Source: an uncultured Collinsella sp.
GTDB taxonomy: Bacteria; Actinomycetota; Coriobacteriia; Coriobacteriales; Coriobacteriaceae
NCBI GenBank assembly: GCA_900540895.1
Contig: UQHV01000022.1
Span: 1-35,529, forward strand
Length of the DNA stretch: 35,529 nt
Direction: 5' to 3'
Shown one piece after another: positions 16,138 to 23,559 of this stretch (position 1 is its first letter; each line of letters starts with the position of its first letter). Below the pieces are notes generated by a model. It worked only from the letters and a program-made list of their open reading frames with translations, ran no database searches and was not told where the DNA came from. The position numbers and the translations under genes were made by a program.

Positions 16138-16578
16138 TTATTGTTTGCAGACGTTGGCGTAGATTCGCCTGAGCATGCGGATGAGCTCCGTCTGCTCGCG
16201 TTCATCAAGGCCGGCGAGCAGCTCTCGATCGCGTTCGCGCATGGTGGCACGCATGCGATCACCGGCATCGTGTGCCTTGTCCGTAAGCTCAACGACCTTA
16301 TTACGTCGGTCATCCTCGGCTACCCAGGTGCGCACGAAGCCGTTTTTCTCGAGCCGGCTGACGAGGCCGGAGACCGTTGGGTGAGAGACCTTGAGGCTAG
16401 TTTCGATCTCTTTTTGGAGCGCTCGGCCCGCATGCTCAATGAGGTAGACGATCACCTGGCTTTGCGCAAAGGTGAGCCCTTGCTCCTTGAGGTCCGCATC
16501 GGCAGACGCCTGCATGCGCTCGTTGATTACCTTAAACAGGGGTCCAACAGCATCTTCGGGAACCATTCCAGCCACCAT
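16138..16578 (-). CDS. MarR family transcriptional regulator
   Basis: 146 residues, typical MarR size. The winged helix runs from about residue 50 to 110: LQKEIETSLKVSHPTVSGLVSRLEKNGFV is the recognition region and EDDRRNKVVELTDKA the wing with the family D-x-R pattern. Long flanking helices would form the dimer interface. MarR proteins repress nearby exporter genes and release DNA on binding a drug-like ligand. Related 12-bp palindromes lie before its own start and before the ABC pair downstream. The ATG at 16578 follows AAAGG very closely; a second ATG at 16566 is an alternative start. Confidence 0.9.
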   Translation of the reverse strand: MVAGMVPEDAVGPLFKVINERMQASADADLKEQGLTFAQSQVIVYLIEHAGRALQKEIETSLKVSHPTVSGLVSRLEKNGFVRTWVAEDDRRNKVVELTDKAHDAGDRMRATMRERDRELLAGLDEREQTELIRMLRRIYANVCKQ

Positions 16579-16585
16579 CCTTTCT

Positions 16586-16604
16586 GTAGCATGTTACGTT
16601 TATA
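16586..16604 (-). promoter_or_regulatory. marR promoter (extended -10) and overlapping operator
   Basis: On the minus strand TGCTATAAA gives an extended -10 (16599-16604 for the hexamer). It is immediately followed by GTAACATGCTAC (16586-16597), palindromic at 10 of 12 positions. A repressor bound there would block its own promoter. Confidence 0.6.
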
Positions 16605-16687
16605 GCACAACCAGAAGCATGCGACACATTCTTCACGAAACTGTCCTCGCTTTACGGCCTTTGGGGTCGTCTAATATCGGGACCTGA

Positions 16688-17002
16688 CTATTCGGCAAAC
16701 AATATCTGCAGGTAATCGCGTTTTCCGTGGAGAACACGGTCAATATAGACCTTCTGGTGAAAGCGGTAAAACGCGAGATAATTGTCACAGATCACGAACC
16801 GGTAATCGGAGCGTAGGGGATAGATCGAGGATAGTGGCGTGCCCGACTCCGGGAAGCTGGAGAGCAGGTCTATCCGAGCGAGGATACCCTCTACGATTCT
16901 CTCCGCTGCTGCGGGATTGTCCTGTTCGATGGCAATGTAGTCCCAGATGTCGTCGAGATCTTGCAGAGCCAGCGGAGAGTAGACGACCTTGCAGCTATGC
17001 AT
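16688..17002 (-). CDS. Type II toxin, RelE/ParE superfamily
   Basis: 104 residues from ATG 17002. The fold signature is clear: KVVYSPLALQDLDDIWDYIA at the N-terminus, an alpha-helical middle, and the C-terminal strands YRFVICDNYLAFYRF and VYIDRVLHGKRDYLQIL, with Arg95 and Tyr97 in the conserved RDY. Toxins of this superfamily either cleave mRNA on the ribosome (RelE/YoeB) or poison gyrase (ParE); sequence alone does not decide. The start overlaps the antitoxin stop by 8 bases (ATGCATAG), the usual coupled arrangement. An open frame continues upstream to 17089 but lies inside the antitoxin. Confidence 0.88.
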   Translation of the reverse strand: MHSCKVVYSPLALQDLDDIWDYIAIEQDNPAAAERIVEGILARIDLLSSFPESGTPLSSIYPLRSDYRFVICDNYLAFYRFHQKVYIDRVLHGKRDYLQILFAE

Positions 17003-17258
17003 GGCTTGCAGCCTTGCGGCGGAAGTGTGCGGCGACGTTATCTGATGAGACCCATCCGCTCTCCTCGCCTGAGTTGCGCCCACGCTCAAGCTCGGACATC
17101 AGCGTGCTAATGGCGCAAAACCGGTCGTAATCTTTCATGTCGAGTACCGCGTAGCAACCGTGCCCGTTTTTAGTCAGAAACACCGGGGAGCCCTCGTGGA
17201 CATCGGAGAGCACCTCGTTGTAATTGCGTAAATCGGAAACAGGCTTAATGGCAGGCAT
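16995..17258 (-). CDS. Type II antitoxin, Phd/YefM family
   Basis: 87 residues from ATG 17258, with GGAG just upstream; a TTG four codons earlier is less likely. The N-terminal domain has the family pattern IKPVSDLRNYNEVLSDVHEGSPVFLTKNGHGCYAVLDMKDY (about 4-44), which folds into the DNA-binding dimer. The polar C-terminal half is expected to wrap around and neutralise the toxin encoded next. Such antitoxins repress their own operon, more strongly with toxin bound. The pair sits between two paralogous exporter operons, where it may stabilise the region. Confidence 0.9.
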   Translation of the reverse strand: MPAIKPVSDLRNYNEVLSDVHEGSPVFLTKNGHGCYAVLDMKDYDRFCAISTLMSELERGRNSGEESGWVSSDNVAAHFRRKAASHA

Positions 17259-17294
17259 ATAAGGCTCCAATCGATGTGCGGGAACTTACGATAA

Positions 17295-17300
17295 ATTATA
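17295..17300 (-). promoter_or_regulatory. Candidate -10 element of the toxin-antitoxin operon
   Basis: A perfect TATAAT on the minus strand, 36 bases upstream of the antitoxin start, in an A+T-rich stretch (17288-17312). No good -35 lies at 17 bases, as is common for autorepressed promoters. A partial ATTAAT/ATAATTTAT symmetry around it may be the antitoxin site. Confidence 0.45.
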
Positions 17301-17346
17301 CGATTAATATGCAGCACCTGCCAGTCAAAACGCCCCACACAAAACA

Positions 17347-17372
17347 AGGCCCTGGCCAAACGGCCAGGGCCT
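17347..17372. terminator. Hairpin terminator of the second ABC exporter operon
   Basis: AGGCCCTGGCC (17347-17357) and GGCCAGGGCCT (17362-17372) form a perfect 11-bp stem around AAAC, followed on the minus strand by TTGTTTTGT. It is closely similar in sequence and placement to 12141-12166, so the terminator was duplicated along with the operon. Confidence 0.8.
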
Positions 17373-17446
17373 CACCATTTCTCTTCAGCTTGCGAGAAAA
17401 GACCGCGCGCGCAGGAGCTCCGTCGGGAGCGTAGGGCTATTTTGAG

Positions 17447-19366
17447 CTACTCGAGCTCAAATGCACCCGTGTACAGCTGGTAGTAATACCCGCGCTTGGC
17501 GATCAGCTCGTCGTGGTTGCCACGCTCGATGATGCGGCCGTGGTCCAGGCAGATAATCGCGTCGGAGTTGCGCACGGTGGACAGGCGGTGCGCGATGACA
17601 AACGTCGTGCGGCCCTCCATGAGCTTGTCCATGCCCGCTTGTACGATAGCCTCGGTGCGGGTGTCAATGCTCGATGTGGCCTCGTCCAGAATCATTGCCG
17701 GCGGATCGGCGACGGCAGCACGTGCGATCGAAATCAGCTGGCGCTGGCCCTGCGACAGCTGCGCGCCGTTGCCGGTGAGCATCGTGTCGTAGCCGTCGGG
17801 CAGGCGGGTGATAAAGTCGTCGGCGCCCGCGAGCTTGGCTGCCGCGATGCACTCCTCGTCGGTGGCGTCCAGGTTGCCGTAGCGGATGTTGTCCATCACG
17901 GTGCCGGTGAACAGGTTCACGTCCTGCAGTACGACGCCCAGCGAGCGGCGCAGATCGGCCTTGCGGATCTTGTTGACGTTGATGCCGTCGTAGCGGATCT
18001 TGCCGTCGGCGATGTCGTAGAAGCGGTTGATGAGGTTGGTGATGGTCGTCTTGCCCGCACCGGTGGCGCCGACAAACGCGACCTTCTGGCCCGGCTTGGC
18101 AAACACGGACACGCCGTGCAGCACCTCGTGGTCGGGCGTGTAGCCAAAGTCGACGTTGTCCATGACCAGGTCGCCGCGCAGCGGTACGTACTCGATCTCG
18201 CCGGTTGCGCGGTGCGGGTGTTTCCATGCCCACATGCCGGTGTGGTGGTCGGCCTCCTCGAACTCCCAAGTCTCGGGGTTCACCTGCGCGTTGACGAGCG
18301 TCACGTAGCCTTCGTCGGTCTCGGGCTTCTCGTCGATGAGCTCAAAGATGCGGTCGGCGCCGGCGAGGCCCATGACCACGGCGTTGATCTGCTGCGAGAT
18401 CTGACCGATCTGTCCGCAGAACTGCTTGGTCATGTTGAGGAACGGCACCACGACGGCGATGGACAGCGTCATGCCCGAGATGCTCAGGTTGGGCACGCCC
18501 AGCGCCAGGAAAATGCCGCCGGCAAGGGCCACCAACACGTAGAGCAGGTTGCCCAGGTTCATAAGGATAGGCATGAGGATGTTGGCGTACATGTTGGCCT
18601 TCTGCGAGACCTCGAAGAGCTTTTCGTTGCGCTCGTCAAAATCGGCCTCGGCGGCAGACTCGTGGCAGAATGCCTTGACGACCTTCTGGCCGTTCATGAC
18701 TTCCTCGATATGGCCCTCGACCACGCCGAGCTCGGACTGCTGCGCAATAAAGAAACGCGCAGAGTTGGAGCCGAGCAGCTTGGTCATAAAGGTCATAAAG
18801 ACGACGCCGGCCACAATGACCAGGCACATCCACACGCTGTAGTACAGCATGATAAAGAATACCGTGACGATGACGATGGTCGTCATGAGCAGGTTGGGCA
18901 GCGACTGGCTGATCATCTGGCGCAGCGTGTCGATGTCGTTGGTGTAGTGGCTCATGATGTCGCCGCGCTGGTGCGTGTCGAAGTAGCGAATCGGCAGGTC
19001 CTGCATGCGGTTGAACATCTTCTCGCGCAGCTTCTCGAGCGAGCCCTGCGTGACGATGGCCATGGCGCGGTTCCAGAAGAGCGAAGACAGGATGCCGACG
19101 CCGTAGATGCAGGCGAGGGTAGTCACGAGCTGTGCGATCTTGGGCTGTGCGGCTTCCCAATCGCCCGACTGCCACGATTCGCTAATAATCTGCAGGGCGC
19201 TCTGAAGGAAGGTCGCGCCGATGGAGTTGATGATGGCGCAGAGCACCACGCCGACGACGACGAGGGGCAAAAGCACGGGGTAGAAGCCAAAGAGCGTCTT
19301 GATGAGGCGCGACATGGTGCCGCCCTTGCGGTTGAGCGCGCGCTCGGCGGTCGTTGCCTTACTCAT
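17447..19366 (-). CDS. ABC multidrug exporter half-transporter, catalytically competent subunit (paralogue 2)
   Basis: 639 residues from ATG 19366, chosen for AAGGAGG upstream and an 8-base overlap (ATGAGTAA) with the preceding ABC gene. The frame stays open to 19564 but that part lies within the upstream gene. It has an exporter membrane domain, then an insert of about 60 residues with TGMWAWKHPH, then the nucleotide-binding domain with GATGAGKT, LSQGQ, AMILDEATSS and IAHRLSTV, all competent for hydrolysis. It is the closest relative in the window of the protein at 12326-14266; their last 50 or so codons are nearly identical in DNA. It pairs with the degenerate subunit encoded just upstream. 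Confidence 0.92.
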   Translation of the reverse strand: MSKATTAERALNRKGGTMSRLIKTLFGFYPVLLPLVVVGVVLCAIINSIGATFLQSALQIISESWQSGDWEAAQPKIAQLVTTLACIYGVGILSSLFWNRAMAIVTQGSLEKLREKMFNRMQDLPIRYFDTHQRGDIMSHYTNDIDTLRQMISQSLPNLLMTTIVIVTVFFIMLYYSVWMCLVIVAGVVFMTFMTKLLGSNSARFFIAQQSELGVVEGHIEEVMNGQKVVKAFCHESAAEADFDERNEKLFEVSQKANMYANILMPILMNLGNLLYVLVALAGGIFLALGVPNLSISGMTLSIAVVVPFLNMTKQFCGQIGQISQQINAVVMGLAGADRIFELIDEKPETDEGYVTLVNAQVNPETWEFEEADHHTGMWAWKHPHRATGEIEYVPLRGDLVMDNVDFGYTPDHEVLHGVSVFAKPGQKVAFVGATGAGKTTITNLINRFYDIADGKIRYDGINVNKIRKADLRRSLGVVLQDVNLFTGTVMDNIRYGNLDATDEECIAAAKLAGADDFITRLPDGYDTMLTGNGAQLSQGQRQLISIARAAVADPPAMILDEATSSIDTRTEAIVQAGMDKLMEGRTTFVIAHRLSTVRNSDAIICLDHGRIIERGNHDELIAKRGYYYQLYTGAFELE

Positions 19367-21173
19367 GTGCCTCGCCTCCTTCCTGGGTCTGAGCCTGCGT
19401 TGCGGATGCCTCGGTGTCGGCCTCGACGGCCCCTTCGCCCTCGGCAGACATCTTGTTTTGCGAGGTAAAGGTCTCGCGGTAGATCTCGCTCGTCTTAAGC
19501 AGCTCGTCATGGTTGCCGATCTGCGCGATGCGGCCGCCCTCCATGACGATGATGCGGTCTGCATCCTGTACGGAGCTAATGCGCTGGGCGATGATGAGCT
19601 TGGTCGTGTTGGGCAGATAGCTTGCCAACCCTGCGCGAATCTTGGCGTCGGTCTTGGTGTCGACGGCGCTAGTGGAGTCGTCCAGGATCAAGATCTTGGG
19701 GCGACGCAGCAGGGCACGCGCAATGCACAGGCGCTGCTTCTGACCGCCGGAAACATTGGAGCCGCCCTGCTCGATCCAGGTGTCATAGCCCTTGGGGAAG
19801 CCATCGACAAACTCGTCGGCGCAGGCCAGATGTGCCGCCTCGCGGACCTCTTCGTCGGTGGCGTTCGGGTCGCCCCAACGCAGGTTCTCGGCAATCGTGC
19901 CGCTAAACAGCACGTTTTTCTGCAATACCATGGCCACTTGGTGGCGCAGAGCGTCCAAGTCGTAGTCGCGCACATCTACGCCGCCCACGCGCACGGTGCC
20001 TTCGGTGGCGTCGTACAGGCGGGCGATGAGGTTTACAAGCGTGGACTTGGCCGAGCCGGTGCCGCCGATGATGCCGATGGTCTCGCCGCTCGTAATGTGC
20101 AGGTCGATATCGTCGAGCGCCTGGCGCTTCGCATGCGCGGAATACTTAAAGCTCACGTGGTCAAAGTCGATGGAGCCGTCGGCAACCTCGAGCACGGGCT
20201 CGGCGGGATCGGCGATCGTGGGCTCGGCGGCCAGCACCTCGGTGATGCGGTGCGCCGATTCGTCGGCCATGGTTACCATGACAAAGATCATCGACAGCTG
20301 CATCAGACTCATGAGGATTTGGAAGCCATAGGTAAAGATCGAGGAGAGCTGGCCCACGTCGAACAGCGTGCCCTGGCTTGTGATGACGAGCTTGGAGCCC
20401 AGGTAGATGATGACGACAAATGCGCCGTTGACGCAGATGTTCATCATGGGGTTGTTAAAGGCGAGCAGCTTCTCGGCGCGGGTGAAGTCCATCTGGACGT
20501 CGCGTGCGGCGGTCGCGAACTTCTCCTTCTCAAAGTCTTCGCGCACGTAGCTCTTAACCACGCGCATGCCGGTGACGTTTTCCTCGACGGACTCGTTAAG
20601 GGCGTCGTACTTGTGGAACACGCGCGAGAAGATGGGGCGCACCTTAAAGATGATAAAGAACAGCCCAAAGCCCAGCAGCGGGATGATGACCAGGTAGACC
20701 ATGGCGACGCTGCCGCCCATGATAAACGCCATGGTAAAGGCGAAGATCAATACCAGCGGCGCGCGCACGGCGATACGGATGATCATCATAAAGGCCTGCT
20801 GCACGTTGTTGATATCGGTGGTCAGGCGCGTGACGAGCGAGGAGCTCGAGAACTCATCGATGTTGGCAAAGCTGAACGTCTGGATCTTGTAGAACAGGTC
20901 GTGACGCAGGTTCTTGGCGAACCCGCAGCTCGCATGGCTGCAGGTGACGCCGGCCGCGGCGCCAAAAGCAAGCGATGTTAGCGCGATGAGCACCAAAAAG
21001 CCCGCGGTGGGAAGCATCTCGGCTACGGTGGCGCCGTCTTTGATGGCGTCGATCAGGTTGGCGGTGATAAATGGAATCAGCATCTCGCAGAGCACCTCGC
21101 CAAGCACGAGCAACGGCGTGGCAACAGTGACTTTCATATAGTCGCGGATGCTGCCCATGAGGGTTTTAATCAT
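19359..21173 (-). CDS. ABC multidrug exporter half-transporter, degenerate-site subunit (paralogue 2)
   Basis: 604 residues. The exporter membrane domain covers about 15-310 and the nucleotide-binding domain the rest. Walker A is GGTGSAKS (370-377). The signature VSGGQ is canonical. Asp499 in ILILDDS takes the place of the catalytic Glu, and Gln530 in IAQRISS that of the H-loop His. These are the same substitutions as in the paralogue at 14259-16016. A C-terminal acidic extension of about 25 residues (AEGEGAVEADTEASA...) is absent from that paralogue. Its ATGATTAA start overlaps the marR stop by 8 bases, so regulator and transporter are translationally coupled here. Confidence 0.92.
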   Translation of the reverse strand: MIKTLMGSIRDYMKVTVATPLLVLGEVLCEMLIPFITANLIDAIKDGATVAEMLPTAGFLVLIALTSLAFGAAAGVTCSHASCGFAKNLRHDLFYKIQTFSFANIDEFSSSSLVTRLTTDINNVQQAFMMIIRIAVRAPLVLIFAFTMAFIMGGSVAMVYLVIIPLLGFGLFFIIFKVRPIFSRVFHKYDALNESVEENVTGMRVVKSYVREDFEKEKFATAARDVQMDFTRAEKLLAFNNPMMNICVNGAFVVIIYLGSKLVITSQGTLFDVGQLSSIFTYGFQILMSLMQLSMIFVMVTMADESAHRITEVLAAEPTIADPAEPVLEVADGSIDFDHVSFKYSAHAKRQALDDIDLHITSGETIGIIGGTGSAKSTLVNLIARLYDATEGTVRVGGVDVRDYDLDALRHQVAMVLQKNVLFSGTIAENLRWGDPNATDEEVREAAHLACADEFVDGFPKGYDTWIEQGGSNVSGGQKQRLCIARALLRRPKILILDDSTSAVDTKTDAKIRAGLASYLPNTTKLIIAQRISSVQDADRIIVMEGGRIAQIGNHDELLKTSEIYRETFTSQNKMSAEGEGAVEADTEASATQAQTQEGGEAHE

Positions 21174-21669
21174 CCAGTTCCTCCCAGGTTACGCGGATTT
21201 TATCGAGCATTTCGGCGAGGTCCTCGCGCTCGTCGTGGGTGAGCGCGCTAAAGGCTCGTTCTCTAAAGCGGATGCGGGCCGCCTGGTCGATGCGGGCGTT
21301 TTCCCGGCCGGTTTCGGTCAGGCGAATGGTGAGCTGCCGTCGGTCCTTGGGGTTACGGCTGCGCTCGATGAGGCCGTTGAGCTCGAGCTTGGACAGGATC
21401 TCGGAAAGCGACCCCGGCTTGAGGTCGAAGTGCATGCCGAGTTCCTGCTGCGACATCTCGCCGCCGGGCTGCTTGGCCAGCAGGCAGATGATGGGCGCCT
21501 TGCCGGACACGCCTCCGCCATGAAAATGCATGTAATGGCCGCAAAAACCCAGGCCGCTCAGGATGCGCTTGGCAAGCTTGTCTTCCGAGCTAACCGCTTC
21601 GTGTACATCCGCCGGCTGTGACGGGTCGCCGCCGGGCTCGTGCGGATAGACGAGTGGTTCAACACACAT
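21166..21669 (-). CDS. MarR family transcriptional regulator (paralogue 2)
   Basis: 167 residues, with an N-terminal extension of about 45 residues compared with the other MarR in the window. The HTH is MSQQELGMHFDLKPGSLSEILSKLELNGLIER and the wing NPKDRRQLTIRLTETG. It is only distantly similar to the first MarR, more so in architecture than in sequence, so the two operons probably answer different signals. The start ATG has GAGAGGAG about 12 bases upstream. An inverted repeat overlaps the promoter just upstream, as expected for autorepression of the whole operon. The HFHGGG segment (53-58) could bind metal, but this is speculative. Confidence 0.88.
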   Translation of the reverse strand: MCVEPLVYPHEPGGDPSQPADVHEAVSSEDKLAKRILSGLGFCGHYMHFHGGGVSGKAPIICLLAKQPGGEMSQQELGMHFDLKPGSLSEILSKLELNGLIERSRNPKDRRQLTIRLTETGRENARIDQAARIRFRERAFSALTHDEREDLAEMLDKIRVTWEELDD

Positions 21670-21690
21670 ATCTAAGCTTCGCTCCTCTCT

Positions 21691-21726
21691 TTAGTTAGGT
21701 AGTGGAATTGTTTTGTGCCTAACCAA
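21691..21726. promoter_or_regulatory. Candidate operator of the second MarR-ABC operon
   Basis: TTAGTTAGG (21691-21699) is inverted as CCTAACCAA (21718-21726) with one mismatch and an 18-base spacer. The distal arm overlaps the -10 hexamer, so binding would block initiation. Confidence 0.6.
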
Positions 21727-21753
21727 TTTAGGAGCGCATAGATTGATTGTCAA
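21725..21753 (-). promoter_or_regulatory. Promoter of the second MarR-ABC operon
   Basis: On the minus strand, consensus -35 TTGACA (21748-21753) and -10 TAAATT (21725-21730) are separated by 17 bases. This is the best consensus promoter in the window. Confidence 0.75.
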
Positions 21754-21778
21754 GGTACCAAACTTATTATGTTCAAGC

Positions 21779-21888
21779 GGCACTTAGGGACGTTCCTTAT
21801 GTGCCGGCACTTGGGGACACTCCTTGTGCTGATAGTCGTTGGGGACGTTCTTGTTTGCCTAGTCATTTAAGAACGTCCCCAACGACTA
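21779..21888. repeat. Three tandem hairpins with a shared GGGGACGTTC-like core
   Basis: Hairpin 1 spans 21779-21805 (GGCAC...GTGCC), hairpin 2 spans 21806-21829 (GGCAC...GTGC), and hairpin 3 spans 21833-21888 with perfect 20-bp arms TAGTCGTTGGGGACGTTCTT and its complement around a 16-base loop. All share a GGGAC(G/A)(T/C)TC core. The block lies between two divergent units and encodes nothing recognisable. Confidence 0.8.
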
Positions 21889-21893
21889 ACTTA

Positions 21894-22046
21894 AAAACTA
21901 TGCCGGATTACGGGGCTGAACGACGGATTGCCGACCATGCCGAAATTGGTAAAAAGAAAACCGCAGGTAGAAGGCTCGCTATGATTTGAAAAATAGGGGG
22001 TGTGGTTGGCTCATTCAGGTTCAGCCCCGTAATCCGGCATAGTTTT
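21894..22046. repeat. MITE-like element with perfect 28-bp terminal inverted repeats
   Basis: The 28 bases at 21894-21921 (starting AAAACTATGCCGGATTACGG) are exactly inverted at 22019-22046. The 97 bases between have no convincing gene. The size and structure fit a small non-autonomous mobile element or a structured RNA. No clear target duplication is visible. Bases 22047-22228 hold the leader of the next gene and no other feature I can support. Confidence 0.65.
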
Positions 22047-22228
22047 GAAATGGCACTGAATAAGTGGCGGCAAATGAGCCGCAATGAAGCAAGCTAGCCC
22101 CTCGTTTCCGAAACCTTTCCGCAACAATTTGCCCTTCGTGCCGCTCGACTCCGCTCGCAACGTCCCCTGCGCTACACTTAGTAGCACTGTGGCGCTGCCG
22201 CGCCGCGCCCGAACCAAGGGGGACACTC

Positions 22229-23053
22229 ATGAAGAATACTCAGCTGCTGCTGATCAACGATATGTGCGGTTACGGCAAGGTCGCGCTTTCCGCCATGCTG
22301 CCGGTGCTGTCGCACATGGGCTATCGCATTCACAACCTGCCGACGGCCCTCGTTTCCGATACGCTCAACTACCCCAAGTTCTACATCCACGACACCACGG
22401 AGTATGTCCGCCAGAGCCTCGCCATCTGGGAGGAGCTCGGCTTTGAGTTCGATGCCATCTCGACCGGCTTTATCGTGACCGAGGAAGAGACGCGCATCAT
22501 CTCGGACTTTTGCCACCGCCGTGCGCAAAAGGGCACCAAGGTGTTCGTCGACCCCATCATGGGCGACAACGGCAAGCTCTATGCGGGCGTGCCCGAGTCC
22601 ACGATTGGCCTTATGCGGCATCTGCTGGAGTGTGCAGACTACGCGGTGCCCAACTATACCGAGGCGTGCCTGCTTGCCGATAGGCCTATTGCCGAGCAAA
22701 TTACGCCCGATGAGGGCCGCGCTCTTGTGGATGCCGTGCGTGTCCTGGGTGCCAAGTCGGTGGTCATTACGAGCGCCGTAGTCAATGGCATGAACGCGGT
22801 TATCGGTTACGACCATGTGGCGGGGGAGTACTTTACGATTCCCTTTGAGCTCATTCCGGTTTATTTCCCGGGCACGGGCGACACGTTCTCGGCGGTGCTC
22901 GTCGGCCGCGTTATGGCAGGTTGGAGTCTGCAGCGCGCGACGTCCGATGCCATGCGCGTGGTGGCAGAGCTTATCGAGCGCAATGCCGACCAAGAGGACA
23001 AGTCGGCCGGCCTGCCCATCGAGGCCTGCCTGGATGTGATTGACCATGAGTAA
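22229..23053 (+). CDS. pdxY: Pyridoxal/pyridoxamine kinase (PdxY-like, ribokinase fold)
   Basis: 274 residues, normal for PdxK/PdxY enzymes, which phosphorylate pyridoxal, pyridoxamine or pyridoxine to salvage vitamin B6 in the cytoplasm. Visible motifs are VDPIMGDNGKLY (107-118), PNYTEA (141-146) and the ATP and anion-hole motif FPGTGDTFSA (213-222) with catalytic Asp218. The N-terminus (NDMCGYGKVALSAMLPVL) replaces the usual SxxxxGxxG block with a related form. A purine-rich AAGGGGGA precedes the ATG. The next gene overlaps its stop by 8 bases. The exact vitamer is not readable from sequence, so the gene symbol is tentative. Confidence 0.82.
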   Translation: MKNTQLLLINDMCGYGKVALSAMLPVLSHMGYRIHNLPTALVSDTLNYPKFYIHDTTEYVRQSLAIWEELGFEFDAISTGFIVTEEETRIISDFCHRRAQKGTKVFVDPIMGDNGKLYAGVPESTIGLMRHLLECADYAVPNYTEACLLADRPIAEQITPDEGRALVDAVRVLGAKSVVITSAVVNGMNAVIGYDHVAGEYFTIPFELIPVYFPGTGDTFSAVLVGRVMAGWSLQRATSDAMRVVAELIERNADQEDKSAGLPIEACLDVIDHE

Positions 23054-23375
23054 CGTTGGCGAGGGCGGCATCAATCCTGCGGACGAGAACAAGCCAATCG
23101 GCGCGCCGCGCGGCAAGCGTCCGCGTATCCGCGTGAGCTGCGTGGACCAGCTGGGTGCGTGCCGCTGCCACCATGGTCACAAGCCGGGCGGCGTTTTTGA
23201 CTTCGACCGAGACCGCGGCAAGATGTGCGCCATGGCCTGCCATGTGGGCTTTCCCTATATCGATATCCTGCGCTATGGCGGAACCGTGCCTGGCAACGAG
23301 CCCGGTACGGCAAAGTTCTGCTGCCCCGAGGTCGATACGCTGAACGTTTGGCTTGCCGAGATCGTAGACGAATAG
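23046..23375 (+). CDS. Small Cys-rich protein, TIGR04076-like
   Basis: 109 residues from ATG 23046, overlapping the kinase stop (ATGAGTAA). It has seven cysteines (32, 39, 41, 61, 65, 92, 93) arranged as CxxxxxxCxC, CxxxC and CC, suggesting metal or iron-sulfur binding. The segments MCAMACHVGFPYIDILRYGG and GTAKFCCPEVDT resemble the small uncharacterised TIGR04076 family, usually found next to metabolic enzymes; this match is from memory of the pattern and is uncertain. There is no signal peptide. Tight coupling to a B6 kinase is the only functional hint. Confidence 0.7.
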   Translation: MSNVGEGGINPADENKPIGAPRGKRPRIRVSCVDQLGACRCHHGHKPGGVFDFDRDRGKMCAMACHVGFPYIDILRYGGTVPGNEPGTAKFCCPEVDTLNVWLAEIVDE

Positions 23376-23384
23376 TTGAGCGCA

Positions 23385-23415
23385 ATGTGACAAAGGGACA
23401 GTTCTTTTGTCGCAT
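23385..23415. repeat. Palindromic intergenic repeat, copy 2
   Basis: ATGTGACAAAGGGACAG and its near complement TTCTTTTGTCGCAT, nine bases past the stop of the small Cys-rich gene. Same family as 1408-1438. Confidence 0.8.
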
Positions 23416-23442
23416 CCGCCGGTGATGCTCCTTCTTTTTTGC

Positions 23443-23540
23443 TTATAATCCTAAATCTCTGCATTTCATCTGATTTTAGGTTATAAAAATTCTGCGTTTC
23501 ATCGATAATCAAGCATATAAAACTTTGCATTTCATTCGAT
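23443..23540 (+). promoter_or_regulatory. Three tandem sites upstream of the first AAA/DUF4143 ATPase
   Basis: Three repeats begin at 23443, 23481 and about 23515, each built as TATAA, then 9-15 variable bases, then TGC(A/G)TTTCAT followed by a GAT. The spacing is about 34-38 bases, or three to four helical turns. They end 19 bases before the start codon, so they probably form an operator and promoter array. Compare the palindromes before the second ATPase at 27356-27429. Confidence 0.7.
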
Positions 23541-23559
23541 GACACCGAGGGGAGAGCCT

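Noticed and set aside
17513..19468. Long open frame on the plus strand (651 codons)
   Set aside because: It is antisense to the ABC exporter gene at 17447-19366 with no recognisable domain or ribosome site. The same applies to the frames at 12803-14356, 14181-15071 and 19299-20981.
23443..23540. Possible small CRISPR array
   Set aside because: The three repeats are too diverged, the intervals too short and uneven, and no cas gene is present. The placement before a gene fits an operator.
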